Of a stretch of DNA of 64,000 nucleotides, positions 46,809 through 56,189 are shown piece by piece. The notes beneath the pieces were generated by a model. That model was not told the DNA's origin and searched no databases. It worked only from the letters and a program-made list of their open reading frames with translations. Source of the stretch: an uncultured bacterium. GTDB lineage: Bacteria; Bacteroidota; Bacteroidia; Bacteroidales; Muribaculaceae. The position numbers and the translations under genes were made by a program. Numbering within the stretch: the first letter of the stretch is position 1; each line of letters starts with the position of its first letter. The DNA lies in assembly GCA_905214715.1 (NCBI GenBank), contig CAJMMT010000004.1:112477-176476 (forward strand). Direction: 5' to 3'.

Positions 46809-47876
46809 TTAACTCAATGATTTGCGGTGTCGCTCATATCCGCGACATACGGCCTCGAAACTATTGGCTATACCAGTTTTTGTAGGTCCCTGAACCAAAT
46901 CGATGTCGGGAGCATGATTCGCTTCAATATATTCTATCGAGCCATCCGACGTAACACAAACATCCCAACCGACAAATGGAATATCCACTTTAGAATGTGA
47001 AGTTATGCATAATGCGGCAATTTTATCCCACTGCGGAATACGGAAACCTAAAAATTTAATTCCGGTATCAGGATGACTTTCAAAAACATTTCCATCCGTA
47101 TCATACCCGTTACTGCAAATAGCACCATCAATATGATTGACCGTACAATATATTCCACCCCCATGTGCATTATCGATCACTGATTCTCCACGGCCGAATC
47201 TTATGAACGAAGCGAAAAGCGCATAGTCTTCACCATCAAAAGATGTCATTACACGGATAGTATTAAGCGACTGTGGATGGAACCGTTGTATCTCATCGCA
47301 ACCAACGAGGCACTCTTCTATCAGATAATGATTATCTATTGCCTCTTTAAGAAACGCATTCGGATCGATTCCGGCAATCCGATCTTTCGTAAGTTTGAAC
47401 ACACCAACTCCAAGAGAGCCTGATTGAGGTTTGACTATCAAGGGAGCATGTCGGAAAATTTCTGAGATACTGTCAACGGTGGTATCAGGGCGGCACGCGA
47501 GAGTGCTGCGGGATATACCTTCCTTGAACTTTGTTATGAAGAGTGGTTTATTATGAAACACATCTCTGACATCCTTATTTACAAGGGATCGGTATAATTT
47601 CTGTGCCCTGGATCGGGAGATAAATTCCGACTTTCTCTTATCTTCAGCCTTTGATAAATCATATTGAAAATACCACTCGTCAAAGCGGAACATATAACGG
47701 TTAAGATCTGCTATATAATCCTTGCGAAGTTTCTCTTTATCCTTTACAGAGAGTCCGTGAATAATATTATCGGCTTCTGCCAGAAAACGAGCCTTTTCTT
47801 CGCGTCGTATCTTATACTCGGCATATTTTATAATCAGACTGTTTGATCTGATTTTAGCTTTTATCCTATCTAACAT
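46809..47876 (-). CDS. Sugar-transfer-associated ATP-grasp protein
   Basis: A 355-residue protein matching the ATP-grasp family found in polysaccharide loci. The nucleotide-binding part has PLIVKPQSGSLGVGVFKL and LIEECLVG, and the metal-binding end reads WDVCVTSDGSIEYIEANHAPDID. ATP-grasp enzymes join a carboxylate to an amine or thiol through an acyl phosphate, so an amide-linked decoration of a capsule sugar is a reasonable guess. The N-terminal 130 residues are helical and basic. It is 24 bases from the next ATP-grasp gene in the same operon. Confidence 0.8.
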   Translation of the reverse strand: MLDRIKAKIRSNSLIIKYAEYKIRREEKARFLAEADNIIHGLSVKDKEKLRKDYIADLNRYMFRFDEWYFQYDLSKAEDKRKSEFISRSRAQKLYRSLVNKDVRDVFHNKPLFITKFKEGISRSTLACRPDTTVDSISEIFRHAPLIVKPQSGSLGVGVFKLTKDRIAGIDPNAFLKEAIDNHYLIEECLVGCDEIQRFHPQSLNTIRVMTSFDGEDYALFASFIRFGRGESVIDNAHGGGIYCTVNHIDGAICSNGYDTDGNVFESHPDTGIKFLGFRIPQWDKIAALCITSHSKVDIPFVGWDVCVTSDGSIEYIEANHAPDIDLVQGPTKTGIANSFEAVCRGYERHRKSLS

Positions 47877-47900
47877 TATAAATTGAATATATGTCCATGA

Positions 47901-48806
47901 CTATCGTGGCAGCCTTATCATGTCTCCGAGAATGCGGTTCCATTTTTCTGGCTTCAGCGGTACCGTCGCGTCATCGTGAAAGAAAGTCAGTTCTCCGAAA
48001 TAAACCTTGCCGTTTATGTTATAGAAATCCACACGGATAAAGGGGAATCCTTTCGACAGCTTGGCCGCCAACTCTTTCATCAGTTCAAAATTCGGTACCT
48101 GAGGGTGCAGATTTTCAAGGTTCTGTTCATGTCCTTTGCTATGAAACGGGAGATGGTTCAGATTCATGTCGAAATAATCGAACTTCGCTTTCCCTCCCTT
48201 GGTTTTGAAGCGTTCGGACGCAAGAAACAATATTTCAGGCTTGCCATCAAAACAGAAGAACTTGTAGTCCTTGAGATCCCAACCCGATTCATCGACCATA
48301 TACTGCTCGGCAACTATTCTCGGCTTGGCTTTCAGGTACGGATATTCACGGCCATTCCAGAAGTAATTTTTCTTCTGATGATCTTTAAGTTTCTTGAGAC
48401 CTTCGTCAGTAATCATACCATCCTTTACTATGACCACACCGCCCGAATCATGGGTGTTTTTAAGTACATAGTCTTTAGGCAGTTTAGCGAAGTCTATGTC
48501 ATCTACACTGTCCCACACTCCGAGCAGCGGAATAAGATATTCATCGCCAATAGCCTCCCTTACGTGGTTTCTTACTTCATACTTATCCACATATTTCTCA
48601 AACCCCTTATCCTTAGACCACAATTTAAGCCAGTTCAGTTTCTGATTGAAAGTCTTGGGATTCTTCCAGTCCATAAGACTTCCATGGCTAAGAAAATACA
48701 TAACCGACAGATAAAACCGGTCATTGGGAATATATGGCGACAAATTACGCCACAACCTGCGCAATCCGTTGTCCGGATGCTTTGCAATCTTCGATAAATT
48801 ATTCAT
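47901..48806 (-). CDS. TupA-like ATP-grasp protein
   Basis: A 301-residue protein of the TupA-like ATP-grasp group common in capsule and teichuronopeptide clusters. WKNPKTFNQKLNWLKL, YVLKNTHDSGGVVIVKDG, and the ending FIRVDFYNINGKVYFGELTFF are typical. I chose ATG 48806 (MNNLSKIAKHPDNG); upstream residues to 48887 are probably not translated. It is a neighbour and paralog of the 298-residue gene before it. In Bacillus TupA joins glutamate and glucuronate; the substrate here is unknown. Confidence 0.8.
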   Translation of the reverse strand: MNNLSKIAKHPDNGLRRLWRNLSPYIPNDRFYLSVMYFLSHGSLMDWKNPKTFNQKLNWLKLWSKDKGFEKYVDKYEVRNHVREAIGDEYLIPLLGVWDSVDDIDFAKLPKDYVLKNTHDSGGVVIVKDGMITDEGLKKLKDHQKKNYFWNGREYPYLKAKPRIVAEQYMVDESGWDLKDYKFFCFDGKPEILFLASERFKTKGGKAKFDYFDMNLNHLPFHSKGHEQNLENLHPQVPNFELMKELAAKLSKGFPFIRVDFYNINGKVYFGELTFFHDDATVPLKPEKWNRILGDMIRLPR

Positions 48807-48895
48807 TGAACCTGATTTACCGTAAGGACAAACTTTTTTACCTGCAATCATTCCCCACAATATTTCCTCCTTACCTCCTTTCTTCAAAAATACAA

Positions 48896-49792
48896 TTAAT
48901 CGACCTCGTGGCGCGCCAACGAAAGATCAATCTTGGAACCGAAATACAAATCAGTATCCCTCAGTCTGTTTCCGTCAAAACCGCCAGCGGGATAGAATGT
49001 CATTTCCCCGAAATATATCTTTCCCTCCACGTTGTACAGATCGACTCTCAGGAAAGGATGCCCTTCCGAAAGCTTCGATGCTATTTCGAACATCCTGTCC
49101 ATACCTTCCGGCTTCGGTATGGTGAAACCCTCAGGAGCCGCCTTACCCAGTTTATTGTACCTGCACAGATTCCAGTCCTTGTCAAAGAAATAGAATTTGG
49201 GGTGTCCGGTCTCGCGATCAAGACAAAGCATCACGGAATCAACCTCTCCGTTGAAACAATAAAACTTGTAATCGACCGGATTGTCCGCTATACACTCCTC
49301 GGCGAATATCGTGGGAACGACATTCTTATATGGCCATTCGGCAAAATTCCAATATATGTCGTCCTTCAACGACCTGCGCATTCTTGATTTCAGCAAATTC
49401 AAATCAAGCCCGTTCTTATCCTTGCAGACGAAGACCCCGAGATTACCTCCGCTGTGATTGGTTTTTACAACAAACCTTTCAGGCAATGCCGAGACATTTA
49501 TGTCATCGGCGTTATTCCATACGGCCAGCGTGGGTATCACATATTCGGAACCTATCTTTTCCGCGACTATATCCTTGACTTTGATTTTATCCACTATCTC
49601 AGACATTCCGGCATACCTGTTGTTCAGTTTGAGCCACTGAAGTTTCTCGTTCATGGTTTCCGGATTACGGAGATCGAGTTTACGCCCCATCTCCAAACGA
49701 TACCGAACTTTAAGATATGGCTTGTCGCTCAGAAACCGACGCAGTCCGAATCTGCATACTCCGCGAAGGGCCCTTTTTATATTCGCATTCAT
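48896..49792 (-). CDS. TupA-like ATP-grasp protein
   Basis: A 298-residue paralog of the next gene. RNPETMNEKLQWLKLNNRY, FVVKTNHSGGNLGVFVCKD and FLRVDLYNVEGKIYFGEMTFYPAGG are the matching family segments. The start at 49792 (MNANIKRALRG) follows the dehydrogenase stop by 13 bases; the frame is open further up but would overlap it. Two such enzymes side by side suggest either two different amide bonds or two acceptor positions. Confidence 0.8.
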   Translation of the reverse strand: MNANIKRALRGVCRFGLRRFLSDKPYLKVRYRLEMGRKLDLRNPETMNEKLQWLKLNNRYAGMSEIVDKIKVKDIVAEKIGSEYVIPTLAVWNNADDINVSALPERFVVKTNHSGGNLGVFVCKDKNGLDLNLLKSRMRRSLKDDIYWNFAEWPYKNVVPTIFAEECIADNPVDYKFYCFNGEVDSVMLCLDRETGHPKFYFFDKDWNLCRYNKLGKAAPEGFTIPKPEGMDRMFEIASKLSEGHPFLRVDLYNVEGKIYFGEMTFYPAGGFDGNRLRDTDLYFGSKIDLSLARHEVD

Positions 49793-49805
49793 AATCAACG
49801 GCCTA

Positions 49806-51017
49806 TTAATCAACTTTTGCAAACTCCCCCATGTATGAATATCTGTCGGAAAGGTGGCCTTTGGCTATGATGGTGGCCCGGTCAACCATATCCGACCCGT
49901 CCCGCTTCAACAGCTCGGGGATGAGGTGTCGCATTATCTGCCGCCCGAAGTCCTCGCTTGAATCCCTCGGGAGTGCGTTGGGGCATGTATCGACCGCCAT
50001 CACTCCTATCGACGACAAATCCCTGTAATCCGTTTCCGCGAGGGTCTCACGATTTACTCCATAGAACGGATTGGAATGGGTGGAGGGTCGGACCGTGGTC
50101 TCGATGCTCCCGTTTATGTCGCATGTCACATCGGCTACCGTGTCTATCGTTGTTTCGGGCAACATATCCTTGGTCAGATATTTCGGGGCCGCGTTATTCC
50201 AGAAATGGCACGAAACCAGTATATCGCACAGACGGCTGTATTCTCCGAACCGACTTGTGAAATCCGACGGATGCCTGATGAGTTGTTCCAGTGAGAACGC
50301 ATCGCCGTTTTTGGCCTTTACCAGGACTTCCGGTCCCAACTGATATACCGAGAATCCTTTTCTGACTATATCGGATGCATCCTTGACTCTTATTACCTCA
50401 GCTCCGGCCTTTTTCATGAAACCGATCGCTCCGTTGGCAACTCTACCGTCTCCGGTTATCATCATGTTCAGATCCGATTCTCCGAGCTTCGGCAGGATCC
50501 GTCGGCAATCCTCCACAAATCCCTCTTCGGTGGATGACAGCGTAGGGGCAGGGAGCTCATAGAGGCCATGACGCAACCCATATAGCCGCAGCGCGTTGTA
50601 GGCTCCGACGATTCCGGCCCAATGGCCGAATGCGATCACCCTTTGGCCTTTCCCGTCGGTAAGATATTCCCAATCCGTGAAGGTGATTCCTTTTTTAATC
50701 ATCGCATGGCATAACGGTCGGTTGTACTCCTGAAGCTTGGCTATGTGCCCGAAAAACACATAGTGTTTACCGGGAAGCAACGAGTCGACGGCCACTTCCT
50801 TGACTCCCATGAGGACATCGCAGTCCCCGAGGTCTTCCTGCAGTTCGACCCCGGCTTTCACGAACTCGTCGTCGGAAAATGCTCTGATAGCGGAAGGCTC
50901 GGCAACTATCCGGACATCTCCGTTGGCCTTCATGATTTCCGCACACTGCTCCGGGGTGAGCGGGACCCTGTTATCTATCGGTGTCTTGGTCTCCTTGACC
51001 AATCCTATCTTTATCAT
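49806..51017 (-). CDS. AlaDH/PNT-like (saccharopine-dehydrogenase-type) oxidoreductase
   Basis: A 403-residue NAD(P)-dependent enzyme. The N-terminus KIGLVKETKTPIDNRVPLTPEQCAEI is that of alanine and LYS1-type saccharopine dehydrogenases; LMGVKEV, YVFFGHIAKLQEYN and the Rossmann loop MMITGDGRVANGAIGFM follow. It is not a normal metabolic neighbour of glycosyltransferases. These enzymes make or break secondary-amine (opine) bonds between amino acids and keto acids, so in this operon it may prepare an unusual amino acid for the ATP-grasp ligases. That link is inference. Confidence 0.75.
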   Translation of the reverse strand: MIKIGLVKETKTPIDNRVPLTPEQCAEIMKANGDVRIVAEPSAIRAFSDDEFVKAGVELQEDLGDCDVLMGVKEVAVDSLLPGKHYVFFGHIAKLQEYNRPLCHAMIKKGITFTDWEYLTDGKGQRVIAFGHWAGIVGAYNALRLYGLRHGLYELPAPTLSSTEEGFVEDCRRILPKLGESDLNMMITGDGRVANGAIGFMKKAGAEVIRVKDASDIVRKGFSVYQLGPEVLVKAKNGDAFSLEQLIRHPSDFTSRFGEYSRLCDILVSCHFWNNAAPKYLTKDMLPETTIDTVADVTCDINGSIETTVRPSTHSNPFYGVNRETLAETDYRDLSSIGVMAVDTCPNALPRDSSEDFGRQIMRHLIPELLKRDGSDMVDRATIIAKGHLSDRYSYMGEFAKVD

Positions 51018-51034
51018 CGTCTTGTATGGTTTCT

Positions 51035-51955
51035 TTATTTTATTTTCAATATTGTCTTAACAATCTCAATCAATTGCTTTTTAAGACTTTTCCTATGTGT
51101 CAAGGCATGATAGGCTACCCTCAGTTTTTCATCAGGGACAAAAAAGTCGGAACGCTCATACACATCCCACCAATCCCACCAGCGTTGGGTAAATGTTTTC
51201 CAAGGCTTTTCCCCGGCATAATGTATAATCACCGGATCATGGTTTGATTCTTCTATCTCTTTGTCAGACACACTGCCACTTGCTACAAACCTCTTTCTAC
51301 CCTCTCCCTCAAAGAACCAGGACACATTGTATTTAAGCGGCAGAAATTTAATCCTACCATTGAATACCCTGTTGATTATATCCTGATCCTGAAAAAGATA
51401 TTTACTTTCAAGATGAGGTTTTAATGTCTCATAAACATTCTCCTCGCGCCACAGTCTGGAGTTAATCAGCAACACACCTGCATTGATATACTCTCCTTTA
51501 CGTACTCCGAGTTTCAATCCATGTCTGATCTGCTTACGGTTGCAGGAAAATCCGTATGTACGTACGCCAGCCACGAAACAACCATCCATCTCTGTGTCAT
51601 ACAGCTCTCCAAGACCATGCTTCACAATTATATCTCCGTCGATATACAGCACCTTATCGTACTGCGGAAGAAGCCATGGAATCTTAAGTCTATAGTATGT
51701 TGCCGTGGATATTCCTCTTACTTCATGGGCATTATCAAGGTCAGACCCCATCTTCAGGAAGTCTATATCCGAATCGGTCCTCTTCACGATTGCCCGAAGC
51801 ACATCTTTGTCAGAGTCGGTAACAGAATCCGCACAAAGGATATATATGCTGTATGTGGTACCCTCGGCATTATCAAGCATCGACTTGATACATACGCCGG
51901 TGGGCATAATGAAATTGTGGTCCGTAGACAGGACCACAGGAATCTTGTTATCCAT
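51035..51955 (-). CDS. Family 8 glycosyltransferase
   Basis: A 306-residue GT-A retaining enzyme. IPVVLSTDHNFIMPTGVCIKSML is the GT8 start, the DxD metal site is YIDGDIIV, and YINAGVLLINSRLWRE, LFQDQDIINRVF and IHYAGEKPWK complete the family pattern. LPS galactosyl- and glucosyl-transferases of this family use UDP-sugars. It sits between the WbsX-like and dehydrogenase genes. Confidence 0.9.
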   Translation of the reverse strand: MDNKIPVVLSTDHNFIMPTGVCIKSMLDNAEGTTYSIYILCADSVTDSDKDVLRAIVKRTDSDIDFLKMGSDLDNAHEVRGISTATYYRLKIPWLLPQYDKVLYIDGDIIVKHGLGELYDTEMDGCFVAGVRTYGFSCNRKQIRHGLKLGVRKGEYINAGVLLINSRLWREENVYETLKPHLESKYLFQDQDIINRVFNGRIKFLPLKYNVSWFFEGEGRKRFVASGSVSDKEIEESNHDPVIIHYAGEKPWKTFTQRWWDWWDVYERSDFFVPDEKLRVAYHALTHRKSLKKQLIEIVKTILKIK

Positions 51956-52018
51956 TTTTATAATTCAGTCTGTGTCTTGAAAATCAGGCATCCAATTCCC
52001 AAAGAATCCACACCCGAT

Positions 52019-53134
52019 TTATCTCGACTCTTCAATGGCTTCTTTCATCGCATCAAGGAAACCTCTGCCATTTGTCATATCGGGTTCTATATAATTGCCC
52101 TCACCCCATTCATTCCACGATTTCAGAAGTATTATGCCTTCATCTTCCGGTTTCCCCTTCACACAATCAATGGCCTCCTTAACTACTTCCTTGAAATATT
52201 CCGGTTTTGCATTGACCAACAATGTACCGGTCCATCCCGAACGTGGCGTATGATCCCATTGCGGCATAATCATCGGTATCACATCACGTTCGCGTTCCTT
52301 ATCCGTGCAGAAACATTCGGCAGCATCGCGATATTCCATCATATACGGAGGCCTATGGCAAAGTATTCCCCTTACCTTTCTCATTACCTTGGTCAGACGG
52401 GCTCCCCATATACCTCCTTTTACTTCCCCTTTCTTATTCAAACCTCCGAGGAAACGTTCGTATGTTACCGCACTGAAGCCTCTATCAAGATACAACTCCT
52501 TAGGATCAATATTCCTGGATACGTTCGCTATGAAATACATCCCGTTAAAACCCTCTTCCTTACTCCATTTCTCGAACCATCGGATATATGTGTCCGGAAT
52601 ATCTTTCGGGGCGAATACAAACATAACCGGCTTTCCGTTTACCTTTACATATCTCTTATCCTTGAACGCAGGCAAAAGGCTCTCAAAATACATACGCGCA
52701 TCTTCCTCACCGGGATAAGTCTGTTCTATCAGAAGCTTTTTTGAGGAAACTTCCGTGCCGTTCCAGGATTTGGCATACCACGAATGATTGGCCCAACCGA
52801 TACAGAACGGAAAATCGGGACTACCGGATTCCACGACATCATTGAATATTTCGGCCATCAATGTCTTACCGTTTCCGAACCAGTAATGCCAATACAGGAA
52901 ACCCTCTACACCCGATTCCCTGGCCATCCGTGCCTGTTGCTCCCTTACTTCCTTGATACGCAAATCGTAGTATCCTAATTCAGTCGGAACTCTCGGCTGG
53001 TCATGTCCTTTAAACAGAGGCTTCGCCTTACCTACATTAGTCCATTCTGTGAAACCCTTTCCCCACCATTCATCGTTTTCCGGAATGGGATGAAACTGCG
53101 GAAGATAAATACCTAATATTCTCGGTTTTGCCAT
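52019..53134 (-). CDS. WbsX-like (GH99-like) polysaccharide protein
   Basis: A 371-residue protein of the WbsX family, frequent in O-antigen and capsule loci. ILGIYLPQFHPIPENDEWWGKGFTEW, GFLYWHYWFG, GWANHSWYAKSW and the ending KSWNEWGEGNYIEPD are diagnostic. The fold is related to GH99 alpha-mannan hydrolases; whether it transfers or hydrolyses is not settled. I used ATG 53134; a TTG two codons upstream opens the frame. Confidence 0.88.
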   Translation of the reverse strand: MAKPRILGIYLPQFHPIPENDEWWGKGFTEWTNVGKAKPLFKGHDQPRVPTELGYYDLRIKEVREQQARMARESGVEGFLYWHYWFGNGKTLMAEIFNDVVESGSPDFPFCIGWANHSWYAKSWNGTEVSSKKLLIEQTYPGEEDARMYFESLLPAFKDKRYVKVNGKPVMFVFAPKDIPDTYIRWFEKWSKEEGFNGMYFIANVSRNIDPKELYLDRGFSAVTYERFLGGLNKKGEVKGGIWGARLTKVMRKVRGILCHRPPYMMEYRDAAECFCTDKERERDVIPMIMPQWDHTPRSGWTGTLLVNAKPEYFKEVVKEAIDCVKGKPEDEGIILLKSWNEWGEGNYIEPDMTNGRGFLDAMKEAIEESR

Positions 53135-53143
53135 ATCCAATAA

Positions 53144-53770
53144 TTAAATTAGCTTTTTAATCACTTTTGCAGGATTACCTACAGCCACGCTATAAGTGGG
53201 TATATCACGGGTTACCACACTTCCGGTTCCGATTATGGAACCATAACCTATCGTAACTCCGGGCATAATCGAAACCTTTTCCCCTATCCATACATTATCC
53301 TCGATCACCACTCCCCCTTTCGAGACAAGAGGTCGGTCTTTCGGCGGAGTATCAATCGAATTCCTCTCCGATTCTCCATGTGCATTGTCAGTTATCAGTA
53401 TATTCTTACCTGTAAGCACATTCCTGCCTATCCGTATGGAATTTATTGCCGTTATATGAGAAAAATCCCCTATACTGGTATTATCGCCTATTATTATCTC
53501 CGGCCTGAACTGTTGTGTTTTGAATCTGCTCCAGGCAGTCAGCTGAACGTATTTGCCTATCGTGCATCTGTTTCCTACCGAAATGTATTCGGCTCCATGC
53601 AACAGGTTTATCGGATAAGCTATATAAGAACCCTCTCCCCAATCTTTAAATGTCCTTGAAAACGCGGCATTATGTATTATACCTTTGACAGTATCGTACC
53701 GCTTTATGACACCGGGGGTAAAAACGCGCCCTAATATCTTTAGTATAAATCCTTTATTACCACTCATCAT
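53144..53770 (-). CDS. LbH acyltransferase (WbbJ/maltose acetyltransferase type)
   Basis: A 208-residue left-handed-beta-helix enzyme. Hexapeptide repeats run through ISVGNRCTIGKYVQLTAWS, IIGDNTSIGDFSHITAI and VVIEDNVWIGEKVSIMPGVTIGYGSIIGTGSVV; the catalytic-type His is in ITDNAHGE, and the tail VAVGNPAKVIKKLI is standard. It overlaps the preceding glycosyltransferase by 14 bases. It would O-acetylate a capsule sugar and is intact, unlike the G9-tract paralog at 45 kb. Confidence 0.88.
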   Translation of the reverse strand: MMSGNKGFILKILGRVFTPGVIKRYDTVKGIIHNAAFSRTFKDWGEGSYIAYPINLLHGAEYISVGNRCTIGKYVQLTAWSRFKTQQFRPEIIIGDNTSIGDFSHITAINSIRIGRNVLTGKNILITDNAHGESERNSIDTPPKDRPLVSKGGVVIEDNVWIGEKVSIMPGVTIGYGSIIGTGSVVTRDIPTYSVAVGNPAKVIKKLI

Positions 53771-54917
53771 TCAATATCGATTTATAGAAACCTATAACAT
53801 GTTCTACGTTTGTCTCTATGGTATAAAGTCTTTTCGATGTTTCCTGAGCACGCTCAACGAACAAGCCGACCGGTATTTCATGGCATTCCACCTTTATAAG
53901 CTGCCTGCCCAGTTCTTCCGCATCGTTAAACCGCAAGCCTATTTCATTTCCGGTTATCTCGATTCCATTGTCAAATTGCTCCTTTGTACCGGCACTGTCG
54001 TATCCGACTACCAACGAACCATTAAAACAAGCCTCGGCCATCACTCTGCCGAATCCTTCGAAATATGACGGGACTATAGTCGCAGCAGTCTTTTGCATGT
54101 ACCCTGAAAGATCCTTTATTTCCCCCAACCAATGCACTTTATCCGAGATACCCGATCTTTCAAGCTCCGCTTTCAACGAATTTACCAGTTCCTGTGATTT
54201 AGGATCGGGGACACGGCCTGCTATCTGCAAGCCATACGAGCCTCCATATTTTTTTATATACCGGATATAACCGTCAATCAACAGACCGATTCCTTTTTTC
54301 TCAGTAATCCTGCCGGCATATAAGAAAAAGGGTTCTTTCCCCTCACGGTACTTGAACTCCGATTCATGGAATATGCCATTGTAAATCACTGTATGGCCGG
54401 GTTTTCCGAGAACACCCCGGTAGGCCGCTATATCTTTGGTGATACTTATCGTATTAGATTCCTTTATCAGTTCACTGACGTTCCGGATATTCAGATTGAA
54501 ATCCTTGTCGCCATACTCTCTTATATGCAGGACATGGGGAACTCCGCATTTCTTAGACGCTTTGTATCCGATAGTAATCGGAGAGACGTTGGTATGAATC
54601 AAATCCGGCTGTTCCTCTTCCACAATTCTGACAAGTTCCGAGACCGCTTTATTGTTAGTTGCAAATCTCCTTATCAGTCGCGGAAGATAAAGCAAAAGAC
54701 CCTTTCCAAACCTTATTTTCGGCCAGATATCAAATCCATACTTAAATACATATGTACGGATGCCCTTTTCTTTCAGAATTCCGGTAAGGCCATCGGAGGC
54801 CGGGAGAACAACGACGACCTCGTTTCCGGCAGCCGCGACACCACTTATCATATTGATAAATGACTTGGTCGCTCCGCCATATATGTCAGTCGAACTTACT
54901 ATATATAAAATCTTCAT
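53757..54917 (-). CDS. Family 4 glycosyltransferase
   Basis: A 386-residue GT-B enzyme. SSTDIYGGATKSFINMISGVA is the acceptor-side loop, FLYAGRITEKKGIGLLIDGY the donor domain start, and YFEGFGRVMAEACFNGSLVVGYDSAG the EX7E region. It overlaps the polymerase gene by four bases (ATGA) and the acyltransferase gene by 14 bases, so the three genes are tightly coupled. Confidence 0.88.
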   Translation of the reverse strand: MKILYIVSSTDIYGGATKSFINMISGVAAAGNEVVVVLPASDGLTGILKEKGIRTYVFKYGFDIWPKIRFGKGLLLYLPRLIRRFATNNKAVSELVRIVEEEQPDLIHTNVSPITIGYKASKKCGVPHVLHIREYGDKDFNLNIRNVSELIKESNTISITKDIAAYRGVLGKPGHTVIYNGIFHESEFKYREGKEPFFLYAGRITEKKGIGLLIDGYIRYIKKYGGSYGLQIAGRVPDPKSQELVNSLKAELERSGISDKVHWLGEIKDLSGYMQKTAATIVPSYFEGFGRVMAEACFNGSLVVGYDSAGTKEQFDNGIEITGNEIGLRFNDAEELGRQLIKVECHEIPVGLFVERAQETSKRLYTIETNVEHVIGFYKSILNDEW

Positions 54918-56170
54918 AAGGATCTACACGGAGAAGATGCAACCGAGACATCGGCATTTTGTTTTCTACCCTCAAGATTAGTGGCCAAAACAAACGGCAA
55001 CAACCATGAATACCAGTTCGGATATGAGCGAGACATGAAACAAACGACAATCAATATAAGGAAACCATATTGATACTTGTCTTTCTTACCGGGTGGCAAC
55101 ATGAACCAATACATCATCAGCACTACAAAAGCACTCACATATCCATAATGGATAAAATACATTTTATAACCGGCACCCTGCACATCCTTCCATGTCAGAC
55201 TATCACCAACTCCCCATGCCAGTTTCCCTTTATATCTCAGGACTTCATAATATCTATCGGCACCAGTCGAGAATCTGTTGTTTCCTTTTATACCCTTATC
55301 CTCATCATATTCCATTCTCTCTACTACAAGACTATTTATATAATTATCTCCCTCATTGTAGTTGACGGCGAATAGATACATCGCGGAAACACAGACTGCG
55401 GATATCACAAGTGTCTTCGCGTCATGCACTCTTACAAACAGAAATCCAATCAATGTCAACATCCATCCTGACAAGGAAAATGAAATTATAACAGCCGCAA
55501 GCAGTATCCATAAATATGGCTGTTCCTTGAATCTGAACTTGTTGGCATACAATAGGAACGTACTCACTATTCCCAGATGCCCAGGTTCAAGAAACGGACC
55601 GTTGAATCGGAATACATCAACTATATTGGTAGATTGAAGAAAGAATATATAATTATTGAAAGGGGCATAAAAATCATTTGCCGCTATGAAAGTTCCAAAT
55701 GCAGGCAGACTGACAAAGAACAATAGTATATAGATCAGAATCGATATCCCGATAATAAAACTCATTGTTTTTGTAATCCATGTCAGTAGGTAACGCTGGT
55801 ACCGTCTATCAAGGAATAGCAATATGACAGCTATCAGATACTCCATCATTTTTGCTATAGCCGACAATAGATTGACACTGCGGGAAATCACAAAACAATA
55901 CAATACACAGAGCGCTATCAAGATATAGAATCTTTGCGTCATTCTGATTGTTTTTTGCTTTGTGGTGAAAAACAGTATGAAGACACACAAAAAAACCATA
56001 TAGTAATATGGTGTCAATGCTATATACTGATTTACCCATACTGCCGACGAGGCCAGATACGTATACAGTATAAATAGCTGAAGTATCATGAATACAGGTC
56101 CGAACTTCAGCGTAAACGGATTAAGACTTACGTTATCTTTACCGAATATTTTAGAATATATCGATTTCAC
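54914..56170 (-). CDS. Wzy-like polysaccharide polymerase
   Basis: A 418-residue integral membrane protein with about ten TM segments and one larger periplasmic loop at roughly 270-345 (ERMEYDEDKGIKGNNRFSTG, then RYKGKLAWGVGDS). That layout and the GNNRFSTGADRYYE stretch fit O-antigen ligase/polymerase families. It would join capsule repeat units at the periplasmic face after flipping. As is normal for Wzy, sequence alone does not show the repeat unit. Confidence 0.8.
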   Translation of the reverse strand: MKSIYSKIFGKDNVSLNPFTLKFGPVFMILQLFILYTYLASSAVWVNQYIALTPYYYMVFLCVFILFFTTKQKTIRMTQRFYILIALCVLYCFVISRSVNLLSAIAKMMEYLIAVILLFLDRRYQRYLLTWITKTMSFIIGISILIYILLFFVSLPAFGTFIAANDFYAPFNNYIFFLQSTNIVDVFRFNGPFLEPGHLGIVSTFLLYANKFRFKEQPYLWILLAAVIISFSLSGWMLTLIGFLFVRVHDAKTLVISAVCVSAMYLFAVNYNEGDNYINSLVVERMEYDEDKGIKGNNRFSTGADRYYEVLRYKGKLAWGVGDSLTWKDVQGAGYKMYFIHYGYVSAFVVLMMYWFMLPPGKKDKYQYGFLILIVVCFMSRSYPNWYSWLLPFVLATNLEGRKQNADVSVASSPCRSL

Positions 56171-56189
56171 TTCCTGTTTCTTTTACGAA

